Positions 24,159 to 34,245 of a DNA stretch of 64,000 nt are shown here, piece by piece. The stretch spans positions 1 to 64,000 of the forward strand of contig CAIONQ010000125.1 of assembly GCA_903859705.1 (NCBI GenBank). The letters are read 5' to 3'. Source of the stretch: an uncultured Chthonomonas sp. (lineage in GTDB: Bacteria > Armatimonadota > Chthonomonadetes > Chthonomonadales > Chthonomonadaceae). The position numbers and the translations under genes were made by a program. The number at the start of each line of letters is the position of its first letter. Position 1 is the stretch's first letter. The notes under the pieces are model-generated. The model was not told the origin of the DNA. It saw only the letters and a program-made list of their open reading frames with translations, and made no database searches.

Positions 24159-27100
24159 TTACTGATCGCCCTTCTGGCCAAGGTTCGCCTGGATCAGAGC
24201 AAGGTCGCGGGCAGTTACGATCCCATCGCCGTCAACATCCTCTGGTCCGGTCCACAGCTGGCCCATGTGCAGGAGACAGGCATTGACATCGTTGATGTCG
24301 ATAACGTTGTCGCCATGGCCGATGATAAGACCCGTTACCGCGTCCATAACCGGGTTACAGTCACCTGCAATGATCAGTGGGCTAACGATGGAGTTATTAG
24401 CAACGCCAACGCTCTTCATTCTCTTGGAGAGGAAGCCGTCTACCTTGAACCATACATCGAATGCACCCTGAACGGATACAGAAGAGAGCCACCAGCCGGA
24501 AGCATCAAGCTTGTTGATGTCACCTTCGATAGGCTGCGGGATCGGCGATGCATTGGTAGGAGCCGTGCCTGTGATCGGCTGGCCACCGCCCTGGAACTTA
24601 ACCGTGATGTTCAGCTTGGCGCGGTTGCCACGGTAATTCTGAAGGGTTGGGTACAGCTTGAATGCAGACTTGAACAGCGGACCAAGTACGGGATCCGAAG
24701 GAATGTACTTTGCCCACACGCCAAGGCCCTTGGTTGTGGCATACAGGTAAGATGTGCTCGGCTCATAATGAACCTTGCTAACACCAACACCCAGCGGGAA
24801 GGATCCATCCAGGCCGCCATTTACCCAACTCGCTCCACCATTTACGGTGTAGAACACACCCTGATCGGTGGATACATAGATGATCTGATCGCTATCATGC
24901 GGGATCACTTCAATCGAGTTGATCGGAATGTTTGGCAGCTTGCCGCCACCGGATCCGCTAATATCGGTAACGGTTGGGGTTGGGATCCAGTAACCGGTGT
25001 TCTGATCGAAGAAACCAGCATCGATATTGGTAATGCGATAGATGTTGGAGAGGTTGCCGCTGCCTGCGGTAACATCGTACACCTGTGCACCCACATCGTG
25101 AATTGCTGTGAGGGCACCGTTCAGCGTAATGGTTACATTCTGCTGAGAGATCTTGGTGATGTTGAAGTACTCGCCATCAACATATACCTGATCTCCAAAT
25201 CGGAAACCGGCAACGCTATCTAACGTGATTGTAGTATCGCCTACGGCAGTTGCGAGCGCAAGCTGGGTTAGCCCCTGGTTAAAGTGCTTGGAGAAGCCCA
25301 GGTAAACCGTTTTCGGCTTTTTGGTGCTGGTACCGATAGCGGAGACCAGGCCATTGAGCTGCGGTACGGTGTTGAAGTAGCGCTGAGTTACTGTAGAACC
25401 ATCGCCGCGGGTAATCTGGAACAAGTTGCCCGTATCGATGAACCCACTGTAAAGCTGGAAGTTCGTTCGATCAGGAGAGAACCACTGCAGGCCATTATTG
25501 GTACCGGCATACAGGTAGCGGTTGTCAAACTGGCTCAGATTAAGCGATGTAATGTAATCGTAGTACCGATACGGATTATCTGTATCCACCGTTGGCTGCG
25601 CCAGGCTGTTGCCAATATTGGTCCAGGTCATGGTGCCAATTGTGGGCGGTGTGGCTGGGCCAGCCAGGTTGCCAGGAACGTGTGCGCCGAGGATAACGTG
25701 CTGCTGGCCGTTGTAGATGTAATCGGGATTGTACCGATCCATAACTACGGGTGCACTGGCGTAGGCCTGAGTTAGCGGCGGCTGAGCGGCGGATAGATCT
25801 GCGGGGATGGGGGTAGACCCAAAGGTCTGTGCCCAGTCGTCCTCAGTCCATCGGAAGGAAGCACCAGCGTTTGTGAACGTTCCGGCAACATACTGGGTAC
25901 CGAACAGCATCGGGTTGATGGCTGTAAAGGTAGTCTTGTAATCGCCAGGGTTCTTCCAGGTAGTGTTGCCGCCATCGCGGTGTGGTGCACCATCGTGGAA
26001 AGAAGAAACCAGGATCTGTGTTGGATCCAGGAAGCCGAACGCACCACCAAGTAGGTCACTAACGCCGAGTGTTGCGTTGAGACTGGTGAAGCTATAGTTC
26101 GAGATACCGGGAGCATAGATCAGATGGTAGATACCACCTTCGGTAGCGATCTGAGTTTCGTTCGGGTTGAACGGGTTAACTGTGAATCCGTAGATGCCGG
26201 GATGCAGGTTATCGTAACCGGTGTAAACGTTGCCAATCGGGATCCAGTTATCAGCACCCGAGGGCGACTGGAACACATCATCGAGGCCAAGGTACACAAC
26301 ATCCACAGTGGTGGTTTTGCCCGGCTGGCCAAATGCACCAGTTGTGGAAGTAGTTGCCTTGGAAACTGCGATGGTGAAATCCTGCGAAGAGGTAGCCCAC
26401 ACATCGTTGCCAGCTGCATCGGTGGATGCCAGCGAGAACGAGATGGTTTGCCAGGATGTGCCGCCATCAACCGTCTGGTATATTGCCTTATCCTTCTCGC
26501 TAAGCACATAGAGCGTGCTAGCGTTGAAGGTGGAAGGGGCAATAGCAACGCGCATTGACTTCGGGTTTACTTGTTGCGGAATCTTACCCGTTACATCTAT
26601 ACCCGTGAGAATGTTGTTAGAACCACTGTTCAGGTTGTCAGCAGCTTGCCAGGTTAAACCATTATCCGTGGACCGCAGAACACCATAGAAATCAGCAGAA
26701 GCGTACAGCACCTGCTTGGCAGCGAGAGTACCGGCTGGATTAACACCGTACGTGATATCGCTGAAGTAAGCTGGCTGGCCTGTACCATTGGCAGGTATCT
26801 GGGTGGCAGGTTTAAAGGCAGGAATATACTGGTTGGTGCTGGCGACAGTCCAGGTGGTACCGCCATCGTAGCTGTTAGCAATAAATCCATCCGGAACGTT
26901 GTACTGAATGGTTTGCGGCTTAATGGTGTACTGGGTTACTGGCAACAGCGGGAAGCGTGTTCTCGCATACGTCTCAATCGCTGCCTGCGACTGGTTACGC
27001 CCGGCTGCCGCGATAATGTGGCTGTGGTTCTGTGGATCGATAACGATCTTACGAATAGTGTGGTTGGTAAACAGTGCCTGCGAGTTAGCCTGAACCGTAG

Positions 27101-27632
27101 CGTTAATTGTATAACCGCTGGTGGCTGTGGCTGTTGGGAACTTTATCTTCAGAATACCAGTGCCCAGGCCGCGCAGACCGTCATAGTCTCCGGTACCAAC
27201 GTACACTATAGTATCGTCAACGGGATCCACCACTACACTGCTGTAGGAGTAGCCGTACGGATTTGCAAGCGTTAGCTGAACCCATGTTACGCCCTTGTCA
27301 ACAGTTTTCCAGATACCGCCGGCTGCCGTTGCGGCGTAGTAAATGTTGCTGTTTTTCAGGTCGTAAGCCACGGCGTTCACACGGCCAGCAACCGCAGTGG
27401 GTCCCATGCCAAGCACTGTGGCTGGCTTAGATACTACCGTGTTATTGGGGCCGATGAAAGACCAGTTTGCGCCTGGTACTGTTGGCGCGGCCGGCGTGGC
27501 CACTCCAGTACCCAGAACTGTTTTGCCCTGCGCCGCCGCCGTTACCGGGAGCTGAGATGCTCCAATAACAGCGAGCCCCGCCAGAGCAGCTGATCTGGAG
27601 AACGCTCGAGATTTAAGGGTGTGTTGCCGCAT
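24159..27632 (-). CDS. Large secreted beta-propeller protein with dockerin-like C-terminus
   Basis: The 1157-residue product has a signal peptide (AALAGLAVIGASQLPVTAAAQG). Its long body contains Vps10/BNR-type propeller repeats (GGIWKTVDKGVTW, DGGTTWTVAS, TDNGLTWQ, VDGGTSWQ, VNGGASWVNGG). The C-terminus has two dockerin-like calcium motifs (DNVIDINDVNACLLHMGQ and DVDGDGIVTARDLALIQANL). It is probably exported to the surface or medium. Relatives bind or cleave glycans or act as structural propellers; I see no sialidase active-site signature. The ATG at 27632 has AGGAAGGA eight bases upstream, so I reject the longer frame to 27713. The gene is unlinked to other dockerin or cohesin genes in the window. 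Confidence 0.8.
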   Translation of the reverse strand: MRQHTLKSRAFSRSAALAGLAVIGASQLPVTAAAQGKTVLGTGVATPAAPTVPGANWSFIGPNNTVVSKPATVLGMGPTAVAGRVNAVAYDLKNSNIYYAATAAGGIWKTVDKGVTWVQLTLANPYGYSYSSVVVDPVDDTIVYVGTGDYDGLRGLGTGILKIKFPTATATSGYTINATVQANSQALFTNHTIRKIVIDPQNHSHIIAAAGRNQSQAAIETYARTRFPLLPVTQYTIKPQTIQYNVPDGFIANSYDGGTTWTVASTNQYIPAFKPATQIPANGTGQPAYFSDITYGVNPAGTLAAKQVLYASADFYGVLRSTDNGLTWQAADNLNSGSNNILTGIDVTGKIPQQVNPKSMRVAIAPSTFNASTLYVLSEKDKAIYQTVDGGTSWQTISFSLASTDAAGNDVWATSSQDFTIAVSKATTSTTGAFGQPGKTTTVDVVYLGLDDVFQSPSGADNWIPIGNVYTGYDNLHPGIYGFTVNPFNPNETQIATEGGIYHLIYAPGISNYSFTSLNATLGVSDLLGGAFGFLDPTQILVSSFHDGAPHRDGGNTTWKNPGDYKTTFTAINPMLFGTQYVAGTFTNAGASFRWTEDDWAQTFGSTPIPADLSAAQPPLTQAYASAPVVMDRYNPDYIYNGQQHVILGAHVPGNLAGPATPPTIGTMTWTNIGNSLAQPTVDTDNPYRYYDYITSLNLSQFDNRYLYAGTNNGLQWFSPDRTNFQLYSGFIDTGNLFQITRGDGSTVTQRYFNTVPQLNGLVSAIGTSTKKPKTVYLGFSKHFNQGLTQLALATAVGDTTITLDSVAGFRFGDQVYVDGEYFNITKISQQNVTITLNGALTAIHDVGAQVYDVTAGSGNLSNIYRITNIDAGFFDQNTGYWIPTPTVTDISGSGGGKLPNIPINSIEVIPHDSDQIIYVSTDQGVFYTVNGGASWVNGGLDGSFPLGVGVSKVHYEPSTSYLYATTKGLGVWAKYIPSDPVLGPLFKSAFKLYPTLQNYRGNRAKLNITVKFQGGGQPITGTAPTNASPIPQPIEGDINKLDASGWWLSSVSVQGAFDVWFKVDGFLSKRMKSVGVANNSIVSPLIIAGDCNPVMDAVTGLIIGHGDNVIDINDVNACLLHMGQLWTGPEDVDGDGIVTARDLALIQANLGQKGDQ

Positions 27633-28034
27633 CAGGGATATCCTTCCTGCTACTGACTGTCTGAAACCGCGCTCGATATGCGCTTGATCGCGATCCTTGC
27701 TGAAACAGAACAAGATGCAAGCCCAGGTAGTCTGTTGAATATCCGTGTTTACAGATAACGCAGCGCGCGAAATGGCCCGCAGTACAGGCCGTTGGCAACG
27801 CCGAAATCAACGATGATTCCTGAGCTGAGTATGAAGTGCATGAAACAGGCACTGGCGTAGTATTTCACGCACACTCGTGCCCGACTGTTCATGTTAATTT
27901 ACCCCATCTACTGTTTATTCCTGCAGTTGTAACCAATTTTTGTTAGATTCCACAATTTAGAATCCGACGAGTGCCGTAGTACCCATGTTGGCACTAAGTT
28001 GCTGGTTTGGCGATTCACGCATACCTGCCATGTA
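27633..28034. other. Intergenic region, no clear gene
   Basis: About 400 bases separate the dockerin-protein gene from the polymerase gene, both leftward. It should contain the leader and promoter of the former. A 47-codon minus-strand frame at 27749-27892, with GGGGT upstream of its ATG, is the only coding candidate. Its product has no recognisable features, so I do not call it. Confidence 0.4.
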
Positions 28035-30230
28035 TCAAAACAGATCCAGCACTCCCTGCCCGGCGGCCTCACGTTGCAGCTCTGCGGGCGCAGGAAAGAG
28101 ACTCGAGAAGCCTGGCCCCACCCCCGCCTCTAACCTGCATGCGAATCTGTACAATTTATCCAGGTAAAGGCGCGTATCCGGTTTAAAATCCACGGTTTCG
28201 CCTGTTTCAGATACTACTCCAAGTGTTCCATCGGAGCGGCTGTATACATATACATGCTCACCTATAGATATCCCCTGTGCAGCATCGGCCAGTTTGCGGC
28301 GCTGGCTGCTGGAAAATGTTTTTGATGTTACACGCTCTCGCCGGGTCAGGTCTCTCACGTTTACATTTCCTGCCGTTAACGCTGCCGCAATTTCCCGATA
28401 CAAATTCGCAGCTGAATCTGGGTGCCCCTCAAGCAGAAAGGCAACGGCCGATTCAAGAAATCGCCTGCCGAACATTTCATCTGATCGAGAGCGGAGCGAT
28501 GCTCCCTTTAGAAGGAGCTTACCCTCATAGGTTTCCAGCACATAATTCTTGGTTTTAATAGAAAGCATTCGCCGGTATCGGCCATCGAAAGCAAGGCGCA
28601 CTCCTGTTGGCAGGATTTCGCCAACCTGTTGCACATAAGCGCGCTCATCCGCTTCGCCCTCAACCCCTACCGGCGGCACAAAGTAAACACCATCGGTGTC
28701 TACCTCTATCACCTGGCTGCCATCCTGTGTTAGGCGGCCAGCAATGGCCAATACGGTATCGCGCCCTAATGCGGTCACTCGCCCTGCAGCGCTGCTATCG
28801 TTCCACGGAAATGGGCCGGCCAGGTATCCATAAAATGAGTTAATAAGCACCTTAAATGAGTTTTGCAAGCCATCCAGATACTGAGCTCTGGCCGGGTCTG
28901 GTTCACTGGCAGCCTGTTTCTTGGCTTGCACACGCCGCTCAGTCAATCCGTTGAGGGCAGGCAAAAACACTCCCAGAGTATCGCGTTCTGGGGCAATACC
29001 ATGTGCAAGCATGAGGCTGGGATACAGGCTCTCCACATCTGCCTTTACAACGCGCTCCATCACCCCGGTTTTGCGAACTTCTGTGTAGGCACCGGCGAAG
29101 GGCCGCCCCTGCTCTTTGATTGGGATGGAGTGCCCGGCATGCATATAAGCGCGGATAAGCATGGCATTGATCTTTTCGCCGCTGCCTGTTACCGCAGTAT
29201 TTTCGTAACTATCGGGCATCATCTGCGTTTGATAGAACTCAACTGGCGTTATCAAATCGGCCAGCAGCCGCGTTTCAATGGCATCGTGGCGCGCATACTC
29301 TCTCACACGCTCCGGGTCGGATCTATAGATGGAGGATATCTCTCTGCCTGGGAGCTCAATTCTATCTTCGGCTGCAAATCCGAACTGGCGTGCGCAGGCC
29401 TTTAACCCATAGCTGGTTAGCGATCCTTTAGCCCAATCGAACCGCTGAACTATCAAAAATGTATCCAGCACATGCCTGCCGTAGATGTGCACCGGGGTAA
29501 AGGGGCGAACAGCTCCTCCTATGGCGTAGCTGCGCTCTCGGCCCTTTACAGGATCGCTGCCATCACGCCCCAGGCTAAGCGGGATACCATTGCGCCGGGC
29601 ACGTTCCATCAAAAAGGGCAGGTCGAAGCCGAATACATTATGCCCTTCCAGCACATCCGGGTCGCAATCGCGAACAAGAGCACTGAATCGTTCGATAATT
29701 TCGACTTCTGTTCCCTCAATCAGTTGGAGCATCCCACGTGTATCGGATACCGCAACCATGAATACGGCACCATCCTCTGTAGTTGGATCCAGCCCGTTGG
29801 TTTCAATATCAAACTGCATGCGGTACACATCGGCAAAGGCCATATGCTTAAACAGGGTTTGACCTTTGCGCATCAAAATTGCGCGTGCACCCTCATACCC
29901 CAGGCAGGCGGTACCGGCATCTCTCAGGCCAAACCGGGCGTCACGCGCATCCCGCCAGTTATCAAAGGTTACAAGATATTTAAGGCCATTCCCCAACAGG
30001 CGCGTTACTTCGGACCTTGGCGCCTTTACTGGCGGGGCGGAGGTTAAGAGCCAGGGCTGAAACGGCACTTGTTCAGCCCGAACCACATGGCCTTCACGAA
30101 TATAAGCAACTGCGCCGTTTTGTGGGCCGGGTTCAATGGCAACAATATTAGGTTCGGTTGAGAATCCATACAGTGCCTCCTCTTCCGAAATTACACCGGC
30201 TGTAGCCGGGCGGGAACTTTTGTCTGCCAT
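28035..30230 (-). CDS. Family B DNA polymerase with 3'-5' exonuclease
   Basis: The 731-residue product is a complete family B polymerase. The proofreading motifs are Exo I FDIET (Asp141, Glu143), Exo [12 protein letters not shown] (Asp203) and Exo III YARHD (Asp316). The polymerase motifs are A, DVESLYPS (Asp398), [10 protein letters not shown] (460-468), and C, VDTDG (Asp511, Asp513). All catalytic acids are present, so it should be active. The final residues QGVLDLF resemble the beta-clamp-binding peptide at the end of E. coli Pol II, suggesting a clamp-assisted repair or translesion role. It is shorter than Pol II (783 residues). It is divergent from msrB. Confidence 0.92.
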   Translation of the reverse strand: MADKSSRPATAGVISEEEALYGFSTEPNIVAIEPGPQNGAVAYIREGHVVRAEQVPFQPWLLTSAPPVKAPRSEVTRLLGNGLKYLVTFDNWRDARDARFGLRDAGTACLGYEGARAILMRKGQTLFKHMAFADVYRMQFDIETNGLDPTTEDGAVFMVAVSDTRGMLQLIEGTEVEIIERFSALVRDCDPDVLEGHNVFGFDLPFLMERARRNGIPLSLGRDGSDPVKGRERSYAIGGAVRPFTPVHIYGRHVLDTFLIVQRFDWAKGSLTSYGLKACARQFGFAAEDRIELPGREISSIYRSDPERVREYARHDAIETRLLADLITPVEFYQTQMMPDSYENTAVTGSGEKINAMLIRAYMHAGHSIPIKEQGRPFAGAYTEVRKTGVMERVVKADVESLYPSLMLAHGIAPERDTLGVFLPALNGLTERRVQAKKQAASEPDPARAQYLDGLQNSFKVLINSFYGYLAGPFPWNDSSAAGRVTALGRDTVLAIAGRLTQDGSQVIEVDTDGVYFVPPVGVEGEADERAYVQQVGEILPTGVRLAFDGRYRRMLSIKTKNYVLETYEGKLLLKGASLRSRSDEMFGRRFLESAVAFLLEGHPDSAANLYREIAAALTAGNVNVRDLTRRERVTSKTFSSSQRRKLADAAQGISIGEHVYVYSRSDGTLGVVSETGETVDFKPDTRLYLDKLYRFACRLEAGVGPGFSSLFPAPAELQREAAGQGVLDLF

Positions 30231-30347
30231 AATTGGTTACAAGTATACCAGCGGCTCTGCGGTCGGTCAGGAATTCTCTCGGCATTACAGGTGCCCGCGT
30301 GTTTTGCCTGGCCAATGATTAATAAAGTGAAAGGGTTGTTCAAATCC

Positions 30348-30902
30348 ATGTCCATACGGCAATCTATACGATCCCTCATGTTTTCTGCGACGATTGCACT
30401 GATAGCTGTAGTTGCGGCTCCCACTGGAGGCCGTGCGCAGCAGGCTCCCGATGCTGCAAAGCAAGCAGCCTCCCCCGCCAAACCTTCAAAGCTGGTTAAG
30501 ACCGATGCGGAATGGCGCAAGATACTCACGCCCTCTCAGTACGAAGTAGCCCGAAAGGCCGGAACAGAGCGTGCATTTACCGGTGCTTATTGGGATAACC
30601 ATGCTGCAGGAACCTACTTTTGTGTTTGCTGCGGGCAGGAGCTCTTCGCCTCAGCAACTAAATTCGAATCTGGTACTGGATGGCCCAGCTTCTTCAAGCC
30701 TGTTGCAAAAACGGCTGTGAAGAACAAAGAGGATCACAGTTTTAATGAGCTTCGAACCGAAGTACTTTGTTCTCGGTGTGACGCGCACCTGGGGCATGTA
30801 TTTGATGATGGCCCTCAGCCAACCGGCCTGCGCTACTGCATGAACTCGGTAGCTCTTAAATTTGTTAAAACCGGCGGCAAAAAGCCGGACCTGCGTCAGT
30901 AA
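30348..30902 (+). CDS. msrB: Exported peptide-methionine (R)-S-oxide reductase MsrB
   Basis: MsrB repairs the R form of methionine sulfoxide in proteins. The 184-residue product carries a signal peptide (about 10-30, ending GGRAQQ), so it should work in the periplasm. The catalytic domain has zinc cysteines CxxC (92-95) and CSRC (141-144), [18 protein letters not shown], and the nucleophile Cys164 in [11 protein letters not shown]. The start is chosen at MSIRQ because it begins the signal peptide; an upstream ATG at 30315 is possible. The gene is monocistronic, with a terminator just after it. Confidence 0.92.
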   Translation: MSIRQSIRSLMFSATIALIAVVAAPTGGRAQQAPDAAKQAASPAKPSKLVKTDAEWRKILTPSQYEVARKAGTERAFTGAYWDNHAAGTYFCVCCGQELFASATKFESGTGWPSFFKPVAKTAVKNKEDHSFNELRTEVLCSRCDAHLGHVFDDGPQPTGLRYCMNSVALKFVKTGGKKPDLRQ

Positions 30903-30911
30903 TTCTAAACT

Positions 30912-30960
30912 AAATGCCCGCAATCTCGGCATCGCGCCAGGGTTGCGGGCATTTTTGTTT
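30912..30960 (+). terminator. Rho-independent terminator of msrB
   Basis: AAATGCCCGCAA (30912-30923) pairs with TTGCGGGCATTT (30943-30954) and is followed by a T-rich run. It also separates msrB from the convergent SnoaL-like gene. Confidence 0.9.
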
Positions 30961-30968
30961 TTGATGGT

Positions 30969-31409
30969 TCACACTGGAGAACGGTGAAAGTGCACCATCT
31001 TCCAGTGCCTGGTGCCCTCTTCCCCGGCAAACCTGACAAATACGCGGCTCTCGTTGTAGGATTGCCAATGTGGTTTGCCGGCATTATTAAACGTAATCAG
31101 GCGCGTGTAGCACACAATGGCTGTATTTGCATAAACCTGAACGCGGGGCGAAAGCATATCAAAGCGTACTGGTTGTGTGTCGCTTCCGGCCATTTGCTGA
31201 ATAAGTGAAGTATGAAATGCAAGCCCATCAATCCGATGATCACAAACATCTTCGTAGCAACTCAACTCATCCGAGGTGAGCAGGGCATACACTTCGGTAT
31301 CACCAGTTTGTATGGCATTTATCAGGGTCCAGGTTAACTGTAACAGCTCCTGTTGATCGGCATCAAACCCTGCAAGCACAGATTTCTCAAGCACGAATCG
31401 CACCCCCAT
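30969..31409 (-). CDS. CaMKII-association/SnoaL-like domain protein
   Basis: The 146-residue product matches the NTF2-like fold family related to the CaMKII association domain and DUF4440. An N-terminal helix (LLQLTWTLINAIQTGDTEVY) is followed by LTSDELSCYE, GLAFH and a terminal WKMVHFHRSP strand. Such domains assemble oligomers and may bind small ligands; no catalytic role can be assigned. Its ATG follows the TAA of the TPR gene directly (TAAATG), implying translational coupling. Confidence 0.8.
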   Translation of the reverse strand: MGVRFVLEKSVLAGFDADQQELLQLTWTLINAIQTGDTEVYALLTSDELSCYEDVCDHRIDGLAFHTSLIQQMAGSDTQPVRFDMLSPRVQVYANTAIVCYTRLITFNNAGKPHWQSYNESRVFVRFAGEEGTRHWKMVHFHRSPV

Positions 31410-32147
31410 TTAGAATAATTCGCTGAAGCTCATCTTGCGCACTCGTTCCACATAAACGTAATCAAACGGATCGAGGCGGCCGGCACTGCGGTAGTGAAAC
31501 AGCGCCTCGCGCTCGTACCCCAGTCTTACACACACATCTCCCAACAAACTGTGATAGGAGGCATTTTCTGGGTCTAACAACACTGCATTACGCAGAGCCT
31601 CTGCCGCGTCTATAAGCCGACCCCCCTGCATATAAACCACGCCCAACCGCACGCTATAGTAGGAATCTTCTGGTGCGTAGCGTGTTGCCTGGCTCATCTC
31701 AGCAATTGCTTCTGATGTACGGCCTATGCGTGCCAGCGTATCGCCTAGCCAGAAATGGTAAAAGCCATCGCCCGGCGCCAGATCACGGGCCATTTCTAAT
31801 TCTTTTAAAGCAGCACTGTGCAACCCCATCTCCACACAACAATCGCCCAGCTTGTAGTGGCAATATGGGTTCTCTGGGTGCAGATCCACGGCCTTCTTAA
31901 ACTCTGCCAGCGCCGCAAGTAGCTTGCCGTATCTGCGATACACTTCGCCTCGATTTACGCTGGCGATGGCTCGGCGGTGCCTGGAGGCGATTGCATATGC
32001 AGTAGGGGAACTTACCGACCGCTTACGAGCAGTGGGTTCGCCCTCTATAGCGCGCGTGCGCCTGGTGCGAACTGGTGGTTTCGGTTGTGGATCAACTTCG
32101 GACAACGCGAGCTTTCTCCAGAGGATATTGCGGAGGTGAAGAAACAC
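31410..32147 (-). CDS. TPR-repeat protein
   Basis: The 245-residue product has a basic, low-complexity N-terminal 60 residues, followed by about five tetratricopeptide repeats (for example ALAEFKKAVDLHPENPYCHY, ALKELEMARDLAPGD, AIAEMSQATRYAPED, AAEALRNAVLLDPENASYHS). It is probably a cytoplasmic protein-interaction scaffold. The GTG start at 32147 is the best in-frame option, but no good ribosome-binding site is visible. It is coupled to the downstream CaMKII-AD-like gene, which may encode its partner. Confidence 0.8.
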   Translation of the reverse strand: MFLHLRNILWRKLALSEVDPQPKPPVRTRRTRAIEGEPTARKRSVSSPTAYAIASRHRRAIASVNRGEVYRRYGKLLAALAEFKKAVDLHPENPYCHYKLGDCCVEMGLHSAALKELEMARDLAPGDGFYHFWLGDTLARIGRTSEAIAEMSQATRYAPEDSYYSVRLGVVYMQGGRLIDAAEALRNAVLLDPENASYHSLLGDVCVRLGYEREALFHYRSAGRLDPFDYVYVERVRKMSFSELF

Positions 32148-32245
32148 CGGGACTTACGTGGAAGTACGCAGCTATGCCGGGATCGGGCACTGCTGAGCCT
32201 ATTTAAACACAGGCTGTTTTTATGTGTCAAGCCACAGGCACGGAG

Positions 32246-32710
32246 TCAAAACTGTTTGCGGCTATCTAATAGCAGTGTTACGGGCCCGTTGTTAACCAGT
32301 TCAACATGCATCTCGGCACCAAACTTGCCATATTTTACGGGTATGCCTACCGCTGCAATTGCCTGGCCAAATGCTATATACAGTGGTTCGGCTGCCTCGC
32401 CAGAGGCGGCATCTGTAAAGCTGGGGCGCCTGCCCTTACGGGCATCGGCATAAAGAGTGAAGTTAGAAACTGCGATTACGGCACCACCCGTGTCTAACAC
32501 GGAAAGGTTGAGCCTTTCCCCATCGTCTTCAAATATTCGCAGGCTCGCCACTTTCTGGGCAAGGTATTCAGCATCTGCAATCGTGTCATCGGTACGGACC
32601 CCTACGAAGAGAACCAATCCATCGCCGATTTCGGAGATCGTTTCAAATATTCCGTCCGCTGTTGGGGTGGTTACCTTTGCCGAAAGCACACGCTGAACTA
32701 CAGCCCTCAT
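32246..32710 (-). CDS. dtd: D-aminoacyl-tRNA deacylase
   Basis: Dtd removes D-amino acids (and glycine from tRNA-Ala) from mischarged tRNA. The 154-residue product has the family opening MRAVVQRVLSAKV, the catalytic SNFTLYADARKGRRPSF block, and the cross-subunit NNGPVTLLLD motif with the Gly-cis-Pro pair. It is the usual length. It precedes the TPR and CaMKII-AD-like genes on the same strand after a 98-base gap, and an operon is possible. Confidence 0.96.
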   Translation of the reverse strand: MRAVVQRVLSAKVTTPTADGIFETISEIGDGLVLFVGVRTDDTIADAEYLAQKVASLRIFEDDGERLNLSVLDTGGAVIAVSNFTLYADARKGRRPSFTDAASGEAAEPLYIAFGQAIAAVGIPVKYGKFGAEMHVELVNNGPVTLLLDSRKQF

Positions 32711-32756
32711 GCATCTCCCCTTCGCTGGCCAGAATCAGATTATCCCGATTCGGCAG

Positions 32757-32762
32757 TATAAT
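32757..32762 (+). promoter_or_regulatory. Possible -10 box for the DUF1015 gene
   Basis: A perfect TATAAT lies 82 bases before the start codon in the divergent dtd/DUF1015 gap. No matching -35 box is visible, so the assignment is weak. Confidence 0.3.
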
Positions 32763-32843
32763 CCTATCCGATATGTCTTGATTGGCAGCCTGTTCTGCCG
32801 CTTGAGGCAAGCGCTTTTCTAACGTTTAGTAAGGACTCAGAAT

Positions 32844-34154
32844 ATGGCACACGCTGCTCCGTTTGCAGGCATACATTATAACCCGGAGAAGGTCTCCATT
32901 GGCGCCGTCGTTGGCCCACCTTATGATGTGCTCTCTCCCGCACAACAGGACGCTCTGTATGCGCAGGACCCGCACAACTTCGTTCGTATCATGCTGAACA
33001 AAGATCAGGATGGAGATTCCGAGGGTGCTGATCGCTATACTCGCGCCGCAGCATTCCTGAACTCATGGCTGGCAGAAGGCGTGTTGCAGCAGGATGCCGA
33101 GCCTGCATTCTACGAGTATGCTCAGAGCTTTGAGCACCCGCTTATCCCGGGCAAGATAGTGTGGCGGACCACGGTTTTCGTTGCGCTGAAGCTGGAACCC
33201 TACGAGAATGGTGTTGTGCTGCCTCATGAGGAAACACACCCGAAAGCCAAGGCAGATAGGCTGCTGCTGATGCGCGCCACGACTGCCAACCCAGAGCCGA
33301 TTTACGGCCTGTATGAAGACCCGGAGAACGCGGTTTCCGCCGCACTTAAGGCGGGCCGTGAAGGCACAGATCCCATACTAAAAGCGGTGTTCGATGGCCG
33401 AACAACGGCGGGCAGCGAGCAACATCTTATATACAAACACACTTCGCCAGAGGTAATTGCTGCTGTTCAGGCTCACCTTGGCAGCCGCCGAGTGTGGATT
33501 GCAGATGGCCACCACCGCTACGAGACTGCGCTTAACTACCAGCGCGAGAAAGCGGCATCAGGAGAAGCTCCTGGCTGCGATGCGCTATTAATTGGTCTTT
33601 CCGCATTTGAAGATCCCGGGCTGATTGTGCTGCCAACCCATCGCCTGGTTAAGGGCATTTCTGAGGAGAACCTTGCATCCTTGCCAGCCCTGCTCGAGCC
33701 CTACTTCACAGTAGAATCCGTATCTATCCCGGCACTGCGAGAGTGGATTAAGGTTCAAGATTCTGATATCCGCCGCTTTGGGATTGTGTTAAACGGCACC
33801 GGCCTGGCCCTCACCCTCAAAGATCTTGCACTTGCCGAATCGGAGCTGGATCAGAGCCACTGTGCGGCATGGCGTGCGCTGGATGTAACCATTCTGCAGG
33901 GATTTGTGCTGGATAAGGCACTCGGTATCTCCTGGCAGGATCTGGCACATACGCCGAATGTTGCGTACACGCGCGATGAAGAGGAAGCGGTTCAGAAGGT
34001 GGTTACCGGCGAATTCCAGCTCTCTTGCCTACTTCAGAACCCCACCGTTACAGAGGTGCGAGATGTTGCCTCGGCGGGAGACAAAATGCCCCAGAAATCC
34101 ACATTCTTCTACCCGAAGCTGTGGAGCGGCCTCGTAATCCGATCCCTAAAGTAG
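32844..34154 (+). CDS. DUF1015 family protein
   Basis: The 436-residue product belongs to DUF1015, a widespread family whose hallmark ADGHHRYETA is present near residue 225. Other conserved segments are GPPYDVLSP (24-32), NFVRIML, LPHEETHPKAKADRL (about 125-140) and the C-terminal PKSTFFYPKLWSGLV. The ADGHHRY motif resembles that of ParB-like nucleases, and some members have been linked to serine or inositol metabolism, but the activity is unsettled. AAGGA precedes the ATG. It is monocistronic. Confidence 0.93.
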   Translation: MAHAAPFAGIHYNPEKVSIGAVVGPPYDVLSPAQQDALYAQDPHNFVRIMLNKDQDGDSEGADRYTRAAAFLNSWLAEGVLQQDAEPAFYEYAQSFEHPLIPGKIVWRTTVFVALKLEPYENGVVLPHEETHPKAKADRLLLMRATTANPEPIYGLYEDPENAVSAALKAGREGTDPILKAVFDGRTTAGSEQHLIYKHTSPEVIAAVQAHLGSRRVWIADGHHRYETALNYQREKAASGEAPGCDALLIGLSAFEDPGLIVLPTHRLVKGISEENLASLPALLEPYFTVESVSIPALREWIKVQDSDIRRFGIVLNGTGLALTLKDLALAESELDQSHCAAWRALDVTILQGFVLDKALGISWQDLAHTPNVAYTRDEEEAVQKVVTGEFQLSCLLQNPTVTEVRDVASAGDKMPQKSTFFYPKLWSGLVIRSLK

Positions 34155-34174
34155 ATAAAATTCTACAAGATAGC

Positions 34175-34224
34175 AAATGGGGCCAGGCGAAGTTTCTTCC
34201 GCCAGGCCCCATTCCATTTTATTT
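34175..34224 (+). terminator. Rho-independent terminator
   Basis: AATGGGGCC pairs with GGCCCCATT, extended inward by GGCG/CGCC across one mismatch, and is followed by T-rich ATTCCATTTTATTTT. It ends the DUF1015 gene and faces the convergent dioxygenase gene. Confidence 0.85.
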
Positions 34225-34245
34225 TGATGCCACTGTTAATAAAGT

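Noticed and set aside
27749-27892. 47-codon minus-strand frame with a GGGGT box
   Set aside because: Too short and featureless to call without conservation data.
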